A stretch of 64,000 bases of DNA from Dromaius novaehollandiae (Eukaryota; Chordata; Aves; Casuariiformes; Dromaiidae): positions 26,007,501 through 26,071,500 of the forward strand of contig NC_088099.1 in the NCBI RefSeq assembly GCF_036370855.1, in the 5' to 3' direction. The notes under the pieces are model-generated. The model saw nothing but the letters and a program-made list of their open reading frames with translations. It was not told where the DNA came from and made no database searches. The stretch's first letter is position 1; every line of letters begins with the position of its first letter. Shown here piece after piece: positions 11,404-23,187 of this stretch. The translations under genes and the position numbers were made by a program.

Positions 11404-14400
11404 GACAGGAAACCTGACCCAGCTGTGTTCTGGAAAGAGCACTCTTTTGTGAAGCTGACTGATCTAGATTAGTGCACTTCTTTTGGTTCCTCCTCTTGTT
11501 TTTTGACATGGTCATAATTGCGGTTGTGCATACCTCCCTCTAAGTTAGGAAAGATCTCTTCCACTTCAGATCAGAAGAACTTTTTTTTTTTAATGGTAAC
11601 AGTTAAAGTGAAGCAGAAATTGTTCATGTAACCAATTCATCTTTCATTTTGTTTTTTAATTTTCTCATTTAAAATGTCTTTGAAGCAGATAATTGTATAA
11701 ATGTGACTTGATCACTGCAATCACTGGGTGGACTTTGAAATCATGAGGGAAGAAGGAAGAGGGAGGAGAAGAATTCATGAGATCTACAGTAAAGAGAATT
11801 ATTAATCTGTAGAAATATGTGCCTCTGTTACTACTGGCTCTGTGAAAAACTGATTTCACATGTTAAAATGTGCCTTCTAAAACTGAAAAAATAAGATGTT
11901 GGCAATAGGAATGGGTGTGGAAACCTACATTTGTACAGAGTATGAACACTTTGATCTCTTAAGAAGGCAGATGTAGAATAAAATGTAAATTAGATTTGGA
12001 AAAAATGCAAACCCATGAGAGAATCAAAATTAAAGACCAAAAATCATGTCTCCTGGTTTAATGGTGAGACTTGGCAATAACATCTCTGGGCACTTCTGAA
12101 AGGAAAACTCAGATGCTTGGCTCAATGTGCAGCACAGAAATTGCCTTGAATATAAATTTTATCTCTGTCTTTCCAGTACATTTTGAGAGCCAAATTCCAG
12201 CACTGTCTGAGAGAATGTTAATGTTCCTCTATAGTGATGGTTTGAATGAATAGTTCATCCTATAAGTAAGGAAAATCATTGTAATGAAGTTCTTTGCTTA
12301 AGTAAAACAAGTAAAAGTAGAAAACATGCTGTGTCTAATGCAGGTTATTTCCTGAGCCACTGTAAAATAGCATGCAGGGCTTTGCAAAAATGTAGAGGAC
12401 ATGGTAAGTGCACAGAAAGCGGTGATAACTGCACTGTGAATCACAGCAGCACTTTTGGATATAAAAAACTGGTACAAATCTTGTCACCAAGTTAATAACA
12501 TTTTGCTGCTAAAACAAAAGGTTTTAGGATCATAGTAATTTGCAAAGCTAATCTAGTTCAGTGATCCACCAACTGTGACCTTTGGCAGCCCTCCTGGTGA
12601 CTGGAAGAATAGAGCATCTGGACATCAGGAAGATAAGAAAGTTGGGAAGGCAGCTGGGTCTTCAGGAAAAAGCTTCTCTTCTTAGCAACCAAACCCCATC
12701 ACATGAGGTTAGTAAATATTCCTTTTCTTTAGGTATATAACTGATAAATTGGACATATTAACATCTAATTTTCAAAAGCTGCTGTTGAGTTAATATGCTT
12801 CAGTTTCGCAGAGGCTAGCTGGAGACATTCTGTGCCAATTTTCATAGCTTCAAAGAGCTGTTGGATTCTAAACTAGATAAACAGCGCTTCCAAAAATTAT
12901 GTCAACTATGTGTCAAGTTGGCATAGAAAGCCAGAAACACCCTATGTCAGTGTCATTTAAATAAACAAGTTAGCAACTAGTCATAGAGGCCATGAGAGGA
13001 GTAATTTAGAAGTATGCAAGTTTCTGACTCCAGGATTCCAGTTCTCTGACCCAAACAACAGGCAGCAGCACTCCCACCCACTGGGCAATGTACATATGAA
13101 ATAACTATGGGAGTGCCAAAACTGGAAAACTTTCAAAAAGGCCAAAGACACACGAAAATTCAGATTTGGATCTAGATCTGAAATTCATCACTTTGGTCTC
13201 TTTCTAAAATTAAATTTAACTCCCGTCAATTTTGGGGACAACTCATCATGATATCACAGGGAAGTCAGTGAGGAAAAGCCAAAATGAAATGGCAAAAGAC
13301 TCTCAGGATGGCAAGAGGGGGAGTGCTGGAGTAAAGAAGATGCTGGTGAAGACAGGCATTATTTTGGAGGGAACCAGATGCACAAGGGAGCAAAGGAGAG
13401 ATTTGGGAGGGGTGAACAAAGTGGAAGGAACTTATGTCTCATGATGGCTCTCATACGCCATATAAACTTAACTCAGCTTAAATGATTAAGGCAGGTTTGG
13501 CCCAGGTCTGCTCCAAATAAAAATATGGAAAGGGAATTCTGCTTTTAATTTTGCAGAAACAAATCCCAGAAATCATTCAGATATCAATCTCGTTTTTTAA
13601 CCAAGCCCCCCTCTGTTTTAAAAGTACAGACACTCCTCAGTCTCCCCAAGGATTTACGTTTCCTCTTTCAGTCTGTTTTTCATCTCAGGAAAAATCAGAT
13701 AGCGATATGAACTGCAGAGCTTTATCCATCACTGCTGATAAATGGTCTTAAAACAAAACACTCCATGGGAAACAGTTATTGACATTTAGTTCCCTTTTAG
13801 TACATGGGATTTCACTGAGCTAATAATAATGACAGAGAAACTTCAGAAGATTTATGGAGACTGCATACTTGTTTCATTTTGTAAACTCATTAATGTGTCT
13901 CTGTCATTCTTGAAAGCCATCATTTCTGTGAGAATTCTTTATTAATTAATTTGATGACTTTGGTAGTGATCTCTGGATGATTGCAATTAAGGAGCTAGAA
14001 AAATCTTTACATTATATTAATGTTTGGGATTATTTGAGGAATATTTGAAAAAGAAGTAAGCCTTCCCGTAATTATTCCTAAATATGTCCAACACAGTAGC
14101 CTGAAAAATGCATTTCACTGAAAGAGAAACCATCAGATGAAGCAGTATGGTTGCAGTTGTGGTTGTACTGAGGCATGGAACACACCCTACCAAAAACGCA
14201 AAAAAATGAAAGAAAAGGCCATCCCAAATTCTTTTAAAGGTCAGATGTGGATTCAAGTTTGCAGCTGGAAGCCAAAACTAGAAGCACAAGCAACAGAGAG
14301 TTTGGGACTTTTGCACTTGGGATCTACATTTTACAGCAGATCCCTTTCTCTGTAAAGGGACTCCATGAAAACCTTGATCTGAATACCAAAGATACTGGGA
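11404..14400. other. Unannotated DNA
   Basis: No gene in about 3 kb. At 13158-13181 there is a partly palindromic run around 'ggatctagatct' that resembles the palindrome at 14401 and may derive from the same fossil repeat. A T run lies at 11581-11590. A stretch at 12528-12570 weakly resembles an antisense CR1 terminus but is too diverged to call. Confidence 0.45.
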
Positions 14401-14418
14401 AGATCTGGATCCAGATCT
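14401..14418. repeat. Perfect 18-bp palindrome
   Basis: The sequence agatctggatccagatct is its own reverse complement. Related 'gatctggatcc' motifs recur in fossil sauropsid repeats and a similar partial palindrome lies 1.2 kb upstream (about 13158-13181), so a shared repeat origin is more likely than a protein-binding site. Confidence 0.9.
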
Positions 14419-17400
14419 GACGTTTATATTTGCCTCATTTCTGATCTCATGGTAGAGAGACAACGCTCACAAATGCAATTCACGAGATGATTTGCAGCAC
14501 GTGCTATGCCTTCCTCCTCTCTTTGTTTTCCTTTCCCTTCTTATTTTCTTTCCATCCAAGACTGGCTTAAAAGAGTTAAATATGATGCTTGCTATGAAAA
14601 TAGTTAACCACATCAGACTTCTTAACAGATTTTCTTCCACGATTTATGGAAAATGGAAGGCATTTGAAAACTTTCAGAAAAAATTCCCCCTTGCCACTTC
14701 CTTCAGCCTCATTGGGGGGGCCTGTGATGGAAAAAAAGAAAAAGGAAACTTGAGGAAAAAAAATTACAGGAAATTGTTTCCTTTAGAATGATGACAGAAA
14801 AAAATGGCAATATTGTGTAGAAAGATGTTATTACTGATTTACTTTAATGCTGCATTTACTGCTTCACTTCAGTCCTTTAAACCACTTTCGACAATGAGTA
14901 AGTGTATCCAGCAAAATGATTTAAGTATTTCCAGTGCATTTAGTCTATTTCTAAACTTTACAATATTAGGCAATTGTAATTCCAATATACTGTGGGCCAA
15001 ATTTACTGCTAACATTTAATACTTCATTGCATTCATTACACTTCCATGAATGAATATATAGGGACATCACATAGATTGCCAAGGTTTTCTTCTGGAAGCA
15101 TGAATTTCTTCGGCATTGGAGTTCTATCTACCAGCCATCTCAGACCTGTATGGATAACCTTTCTTTTTGTTTACAGGACAACAATGTTAATGCTTTCCAG
15201 TTTCTTTTTTTTTTCTTTTTCATAAAGAAACTGTCAGGCGAAATTACATTTTCCTCTATGGGCAGCAAAACTCTATCTCCAACAATGTCATATTTCTCAT
15301 TATTAAAGAAAAAGTATACTTATATATTTTCTATACATATCTAGCAGTAATTAGTGTATTTCACATCATTAAAGCAAATCAGTGAACCTATTTTAATATC
15401 CCTCAAAATTTCCATTTTCCAAAGAAAAATGGAGAAAATCTTTTTTTGGAAAATGCTGGAGTATTTTGTATCTTTAGCACACGTAAGAACTCTGGGTCCC
15501 ACTCAGGGCCAGGGTAGTTTATTTAGAAAGTTAGCTGTTCACCTTTTTAAGCTTCAGGAGTCTTATAGCTCACTTCAAATGCCATGTCACTACCGATTCT
15601 TTTCACTGGTTCCCAATTGCCAGAAACTTTGGGAAAAAAAACAGTTCTACATCAGATCTTTTGCCAAGCCTGAATATTTTCTGTGTGATCAAGTACGAAC
15701 AGTTCTAATGATTCAAGAAAGAACAACAGTTTCTTATGTTACAGAATGCCTGAGAAACCTAAGTAAAGGAATGAAAGAAACATCTCACAGTGGAATTACC
15801 ACATAACACACTGACAGAATGACTGTGGGCTCGTGGCAGTAGCGTTGCTGTTGAATAGACGCAAGGCTCTAAGCTGATTTTTACAGCATTCAAAACCTAA
15901 ACCCAAGCAAGGATGGTTATCACGGAAGTCCAATGGCAAACATGGTCTAAACAATTGGTGTTACAGAAATCCTTTGAATGCTACAAAAATCCTTTATTTC
16001 CTGTGAATTAGTAAATTTTGGTTGAGAGAGAGAAAGATGTTATTGTGTGGGAAAAATACAGTATAGGCAGGATTGCTTGTTCCAAGGGACAGTATTTTTC
16101 TCCCCACAAAATATGTCTTATCTTGCTTCTGCCATTTTAGAAGCCAAGCGTTTTTGCCAAGGATGCTCAGCCATCGGAATTATCCCAAGCGCATGCAAAA
16201 AGGTTGCTGTCTGTCAGTGTGGCATTTGATGCTGAAATAATGTTGATCTATCTTTCTAGGTATGTACCCTGAATTGACATTGGTATAGTTTGAATCAAGC
16301 AACTGATGTCTGTCATTTTTGTTGTGTCGTGAAGCATCCATGTGACAGGTCACGATTTCCCACTTGGTCAAGTTGCACTGTAGAGTAAGCTGTGAAGAAA
16401 ATGCTTTGCCAATTTCAAAGTCCTAAATTTAAGCAATCTTGTAAATAGTGACAGCATTTGAAAATATGTGCTCTATTCACATGTTCTTTCTTTTTAGGTC
16501 TATTTCTAAGAGAGATTCTGCATTAAATACACACAAGCTTGAGCTATATAACCTTTTCCAAGACCAGCTATTACAGCTCTATCTGAGTGTTTTCTACAGG
16601 GGTACCAAGTCCTCAGACTCACAAGTAATTGGCAGGCTGTCATGCTAATATTCATACTTCCTAGATTATACTCTCAACTCTTTGTCAGAATGCCAGTTTC
16701 TCATTTAGATTATTCTCATCAAATACTGCAGATGGAGGCTGAAGGATATTTGTATGTATAGAGTACTACAAGGAAGGATTTTTATTGTTTCTGTAAGGTT
16801 GCTCATCTTCATTCTCCAGTCCATTATATGTTTTGCTTAATGGTAAAGTGACAGTCCGTGAACCAGGTTTTTAAAGTGCATGTCTATCTGTCAGTTCCAA
16901 TGCATCTCACAGCAGCATGCATTAACTTAACATGCTTGAAAGTACAAAAAGATTATGCTATGGTGAAACGTTAACAAGGTCATATCATATACACACTAGC
17001 TGATTGCACTTTTCTTCCTTTCATTGCTCCTGTTAGGCATTATTCCATGTCATGCATAAATAATATTGCTCTAGAGAAAAAGTCAGTGTACTTTATATCA
17101 CTGGTGCTACTACACTATTGAGACAGGCTGAACTTCTGGAGTGAATGTCAGTGCATGTCACTTGCTAAATTATTGGCACCTAGCCATCAAAGACAAGAAT
17201 AGTGGATGAATACATGTATTCATGAATATAAGATTACTTTCTGCTTTGGATCGCCACTGCAATAACCATATTGAGATAGTTTTCATATAAATGAGGTTTG
17301 GCAAATCACTGTCTGGCATCATGCATCTGATTTTACAAGACTTCTGCAGAGTTTGTCAGACTATACTGGGTGAAGCACATGAAAGCTCAGAAGAGTAGCA

Positions 17401-18534
17401 CAAGAGGACAATTCACACACCGAGGAAATATTCCACAAGCCAAAATCTCAGCTACTGGAAAACTTGACAAAAGGCCAGAGATAAATAATCTTCCCTTGAT
17501 ACAGTCTTGCAGCAAGTATGCCAGCACATCTGTTAAAAGGCTTCAGCTCCTCCCTGCCCTCCTCTGCTCCCAAACATCACCAGCACCAGGCTTGGATCTC
17601 CAAGGAGTCGTAGTTCCAGGGTTTCCAGCTGATACAACTGGGTCTCTCTGTCTTGAACCCAAAATCTATCTGTGTGGGCTGTCTAGCCTGATGCCTGCTT
17701 CCCACCCCTTTTTATTCCCTCCAGATGGAAACTGTTTTTTAGGCTAGATGTTCCTGGCAGGTGTTGCAGTGAGAGGCCTGCTTCAGTCTTCAGTCCTTAA
17801 GATAAATTACCACCCAAGTGCTAATTTCAAATTTGATTGTAAGTGAATCTAGTATGATCCACAAGTGTTTGCTTGGAGGTCTGTCACAGAATTTCTTTAT
17901 TGGTATATTCTTTTACATCTACATATATTTAGCAATAAATCTCGTTTTGCCCGAGCTTAGGCCAAGCTAAAGTAAAACTCTGTGTAGAAAATATTGTATT
18001 TCCAAATGTAATAAACAACAACACTGGTTAATTAAAAATGCAGTCATAGAGATGTGTGTGGTGGAGGGAAAGAGGTAAATTTCGTTGTTAGTGGAGAACG
18101 AAAGCATGTGCTGTATTATTATGGTTGATCTCACAAACGTTGCTTGGTTATTTCAGCTTTAATGAATATTTTTGCATAAGTAGACAGTTAATAATTTGAT
18201 TTTTCTCTATAATTCTGAAGTACGGGAGAGGAAATCTAATGCAAAAGGTCAGCTTCAAAACAAATGGCAAGATTAATCTAGTTAAAGTAAAGAGTTACAG
18301 GTCATGTAGCTTTCCCATCACAAATGCAGCTGCATCCAGTCCTAAAGTCCCTGTGCTTTATATTATCACTCTCTAGCAATCTTCCTAATTTCTGTTACAG
18401 GCAGAAAAAATTAAAAATTAACCTCTGCAATTGCATGGGTCAGTTTGGTGATGCAGCTCTTACAGTGTTTGATGGTCATTACAGCTTTGACTCTCTGCTT
18501 CTAACAACATGAGGCTTTAATAAATCTACAAGGT
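14419..18534. other. Unannotated DNA with pyrimidine tracts
   Basis: No gene is supported. A long pyrimidine tract at 14508-14562 and T runs near 15205-15222 give acceptor-like sites without matching donors. The 150-codon plus frame at 15354-15806 has no recognisable domain or exon border. A segment at 16498-16624 has a fair acceptor (ttctttctttttag) and a weak donor (caa|gtaatt), but one good border only is not enough to call it. Confidence 0.45.
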
Positions 18535-18564
18535 GACTCCCATTGACGTGAGTAGAAGGGCAGG
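18535..18564. repeat. Fossil sauropsid repeat motif
   Basis: 'gactcccattgacgtgagta' (18535-18554) resembles the recurrent sauropsid motif 'actcccattgacttcagtgg', a piece of an ancient unclassified interspersed repeat. Only about 30 bases are recognisable. Confidence 0.4.
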
Positions 18565-20729
18565 GGAAGAGAGATTTAGTGTCTTTCTTTTCTGCTAGGC
18601 TGCTAGTAATAGCTAAAATTAACAGCCCTGAGTTCAAAGAAAAAAGGCCTGGTTTCTGGCTCTTGGAAGACTGATACTCTTGGGTTAGAAGTGTGTGGGA
18701 GAGGTAGCAACTTCTCTGTGTGAGGTTTCCTCCTGTAGGATTTGATTTCTTCCCTGAGACCATGGGGTAGAGCTGTTTTAGACTCAGAATTCCTATTTCG
18801 TTCTAAATCAGGACATATCAAATGAGGTTTTGCTCCAATATAGCAGGAAAAGTATAAAATCCTGGTGTAAAGGTCATTTTGAAAAATGTGCTCTTTTGGG
18901 GAAAAGCAAGTAGTTTTCTGTTTTTCTGAAATAAAACAGAGAAGCAACTCCCACAACTCTAACAGAGTGGTCAGGTACCTCAGCAATCAGAGCTCCCCAG
19001 CTCAGGGGTTTGACAGTCGCCGCTTTGAGAGGAGGGCTCAGAGGATCCCAGCTCGCCCTGGATCTCCAGACTGATGGCAAAGCACCGTTTTGCTGGGCTT
19101 GATCAGCAGCTGCAGCTCTTTCAGACTTCTCATGTCTCATGAGTAGCCCTATGGTGGGACTGCGTTGGTAGCAAAGACCCCAAAAGCCCAGGTGTACCTA
19201 GTAGGAGGGAGTATGCACATTGAAGTGGTAGCTGAGCCATATACCCTTGAAGCTTGTCCTTCAAGCAAGCTAGGAGATAATTTGGTAAGAAGGGAGGCAA
19301 TTTTCTGATGAACCCTTGCCTTTATTTTAGTGGAAATTCTTCTCAGATGACTAGTTTCCACAAAACTCTTCAGCTTAAATGGAGCTATTATTTTCAGATC
19401 AAAAAAGTTTCATCAGAAAATTCCAGACCAGCTCTACCACTGAGTCTGTTTGGATTGCATTACCCAGGGACTGTCTCAATAAAAGCAGACTATTGAATTT
19501 CACTTTTTAAAAATATTCTAACATGGTGTTTGCAAAACGGAATTTCTGCCCCGTGTACAATTCCAGTTTCAACATTTTGTTTCATCTTGGAGTGGAATAT
19601 TTCAAAATATGAACAAACTGATCTGAAATGAAAGATTTTGTTTGCCGTTAGTTCATCAAGATATCAGAAACGGATTTTCAATTTCCTCTGAAATTGTTCT
19701 GATTTTGACAAAACTTTGTCTGGAAAAATGTCACAAGCTATTTCTTCTTTTTTCTAATTTAGTCATTTTCTGCTCCTCAGAGACTACTAAAATCACACCT
19801 TATTTTCAAATCAGGGAAGAATTTATACTTATAAATATTTAAATTAAGTAATTATGAATTGGTGCCTACATCTCCTACTCTGCTTTTCTGTCTGAGCTCT
19901 TCAAATTTCCAGCTTGACTTGTCCCATGGAACAGTCACAGTGGTCCTGTTCTTTTCTCTTTTGGATGGGTAAGAGCACGACTGGGTCCTTCAAAACATGT
20001 TAAATGGAGGGCAGAATATGTATGAACCTGAAAGTTCCCAGGATTCACTGTATCCTGGATAAACGAATCAGTGACCTGCTTTAGGTTTTCCAAAGAAAGA
20101 ATAACTCCACTTGTGGCAACTGGACTCATCAAAAATAATGTTGGCAGATGCAGACATGTAACTTCACCAAAATATGCTGATCAGCAGTGAAAATCTGCTG
20201 CATACACTGTTGCAGTATTGAGCATTTTGCTCAGTCTATATTATTTCATTTAGCTTTTGCTTGTATGTAATTTGCTGCACCATGCCATTTTTATACCACA
20301 AGCGATTCATCCCTTATTATGTAGTCTGTCATTTTAGTTGAGAAATTAAACTAAAGAGTAATAATGTCCACCATATTATATTATGATTAATGCCTTTGGA
20401 CTTGGACTTCCAGATAAGCTAGGTCAAAGTATACTGATTTCTGTAGTCTCTACAGTGAAGAGGATTATTAACAGAAAGCAAAATCTCAGCTATTTTACAG
20501 CAAGGAATTCAGTACATAGTCTGCTATATTTGTGACTTCAAGAAAGCAACAGAACTAGGGAAGGTTTATTTTCAATGGTGAAGGTGAAGTTTGATTGCTG
20601 TTGAATACTTTTCATGTATTTTTAATAGTTAAAATTCAATATTCACTGAAGGATCAAAGCATAACAGACCAAATATTGCTCTCAGATGTATATCTTTGGC
20701 TCAGATTTTTCTGGGATCATGTAAAATTC
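18565..20729. other. Unannotated DNA
   Basis: No gene or clear repeat. Overlapping 60-127-codon frames on both strands around 18.5-19.4 kb have no matching splice sites or domains. Confidence 0.5.
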
Positions 20730-21480
20730 CAGGCACAGCCTTTTGCATGGGGAGCTCGCAGCTGCCCTGCGTAAGGGCTTTTGCAACTGCGGCTTGCCAA
20801 GCTGGCTGAATAGGGCATGCTCCACAAAACCGACGAGCTGCTGTGGTGTTCGGCGGGGACGAACCTCAAGGTGCCTGGCTGAAGGCGGAGGCCTGCTCTG
20901 GCTGCACCAGCTTCGCCTGTGGGCTCAGGCCTGGTACTCAGAGGGGCAGGAGGCATTCAGGAGCAAGGAGTGGTCTTTAACCCACCCCTCCTGGGCGTTC
21001 AGTTGCTTGGCGCTGACCCAGATTTGCAACCCCTGATGCATGCTCCTCTCATGCCTGCTGTAGGAGAAGCTTCCCCTCATCCTAGCACTTTCCACTCCCT
21101 CTCACTTCCCGCCCGCTTATCTTATAGCTTAACTTCTCCCAGTAAAATCCCACAGGCGTCTGTGGCTAACTCCTGGTGCTACCAGGCACTGGGGTGTCTT
21201 ATCCACCACCAAGCTCCATCACAGATGACAAATGAGCCAACCTGATCCTGTCATGTTGAAGGGACCGTGTGCCGCGACAGATGCTCTGTGCACGTCATAT
21301 CGAGCTGATCTTCCTGTATACAGCAAATCCCCCAGGCTAGGGGCCTGCAGGGCTCTCAGTGTTGGCATGGACGGATGCCTCCTCACCCATGAGGCAAAAC
21401 CCATCTGTCCATGAACCCTTGTGTTGGCACCTGGGAGATGCACGCGTGCAGTGGCCATTGGTCAATCGCTCTGGATCACT
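20730..21480. other. GC-richer block without clear function
   Basis: GC content rises noticeably, with a moderate number of CpG at 20760-20900 (for example in 'gttcggcggggacgaacc'), falling off to the right. Several overlapping frames of 60-108 codons occur on both strands, as expected in GC-rich DNA. No domain, splice structure or repeat is recognised. CpG density is lower than in the 6.1 kb island, so I do not call it an island. It could be an old repeat or a weak regulatory region. Confidence 0.35.
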
Positions 21481-23124
21481 GCCCTATTAACACAGTGATA
21501 GTTAACCATTAAAGAGAGCAAGCATGACTTTAGGGTCTAGCAGTTGGGGCACTCATCTGGGACAGAAAGAGAAGAGTTTTCAGCTCTTTCTCTTCCAACA
21601 CATATTTAAATATATATTAAGTAGCAGTATAAGTATTTATTGGAACTCCCAGATTTTCTTGTCCATTATAAGCACCAGAATATATAGTCATTCTGACATT
21701 CACTTCCTCTCTAGGTCAAAATAATTTCAAATTCCTCGATGCAAAGTGGAGCACCAAGAGTAATTTTTGACAAGTTTTTCCCAGACTAACATGGTGGCTA
21801 AGTTACTCTCTTGTACTGATCTTTATTCACATCCCTTCAGGCAGAAAAGAAAATTGAGCCCGATTTCCCATATCCTAAGTCAGTGTGCTAAAGCTATGGC
21901 TATAAACTGAAAGCAGGTATCCTCACTGTGTTTAAGGAAAGACTGAATTATGTGTCTAGAAACTGGAGAGGATAAATCTGAAAGTACACAGATTTTGCCA
22001 TCTGACTGTCTGGTTTTCCTTTGGACCTTAGGGGTCTCCTTACTGAGTATATTGCCTTTCATTAATTTCTTTGTGAGATGCCGATCAGTGCCCTCACATC
22101 ACAGAGACAGCCAGTGCATTCAGTCCAGGGCAACAAATCCCGGTGCCTGGCAAAGTGCCTAACAGTATGTGCAAAAGTCTCGTAGGACCCCCATCCTCTC
22201 TGTAATCCTAGCTCTTCATTTTTAGGTTGTGTGAGCTAATACAGATTCTTTCTGCACTGGCAAACAGCAATTTTGAAGTCTATCTAAAACCACGGTCTTT
22301 CTATTTTGAGGAGCATCCAAACCTACTGTCTGAAACAGGCAGCCAATGTGGGTGCCATGGTTGGTGGCAGGCTGCTTTCTGCGCAGCAGAAGGCTGACTA
22401 GGCTGGTAGTTGAGCATGAGGGAAGCGGGCACTCAAAAACAGTAGCCCTGAGGCCAACCTTGCAGACAATGTTTGGGAGCAATATGTGGATAACAGAGTG
22501 TGGGAAGAAAACTAGTCCAAATGTTGAATGAACATCTGGCATGGGTGCTTTCAAACCATCATCTGTACTTCATTCTGCTTGCCAGCACACATCATTAACT
22601 TTTAATGTAAAGAGGAAACAAATGTGTTTGTCAGCATTTATAATTATCCTCTATACCTTTTTTCCACCTCCGAAGATGTTAACTATGGCTTCCTCTAAAA
22701 TACTTCATTAATGTTAGGATTCAAAGTGAGTATTCCTGTCACTTAAAGAAGCTCGTGAGGACAGTTTGACTTTTCTCCTACATGTCAAAGACTTTGTGCT
22801 TGTTACACTGAATGTTTGGGTGTCCTACTGTGCTGTCACCATTCCCAACCAAATACTCCCAAGGTGTTACCCCACACCACACCTCTTCCTCAATTCCATG
22901 ATAAGCGTACCATTCTGGATGCATATGCAAAACAGCTGGCAAAATCCATTTCCCAGATGAGGATAACATTTATTGTATTGCAATAAAAATCAGTGAGAGG
23001 CCAAGAGGAAATGTAGAAAATTGCAGTAATACAATGAGAGCATCAGTGAGTACAGAGCAGTCAGCTACCTCAAGAAGCCATTAAGTCCCAAGGCAGGATC
23101 AGTCTAACTTGCTCTTAAAAATCT
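21481..23124. other. Unannotated DNA
   Basis: No gene or identifiable repeat. An AATAAA at about 22981 is isolated and not linked to any gene model. Confidence 0.5.
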
Positions 23125-23187
23125 CTGGTGATCAGTAATTCAAATCAGGGACTAATTCAAATCAGTTTATTTGATCACTGATACCAG
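23125..23187. repeat. Imperfect hairpin enclosing a direct repeat
   Basis: Left arm 23125-23145 (ctggtgatcagt...tcaaat) pairs with right arm 23169-23187 (atttgatcactgataccag): 5 + 6 + 6 base pairs, with one single-base bulge and one 3x2 internal loop. Inside, the 13-mer taattcaaatcag occurs at 23136-23148 and again at 23153-23165. The size (63 nt) is like a small RNA precursor, but interrupted AT-rich pairing is common by chance. Confidence 0.6.

Noticed and set aside
12528-12570. Antisense CR1 terminus-like stretch
   Set aside because: Similarity limited to short scattered words; not distinguishable from chance.
15354-15806. 150-codon plus ORF
   Set aside because: No recognisable domain, no splice borders, composition of AT-rich chance sequence.
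16498-16624. Exon-like segment with protein-like frame
   Set aside because: Acceptor is fair but the donor is poor and the frame continues unchanged past it.
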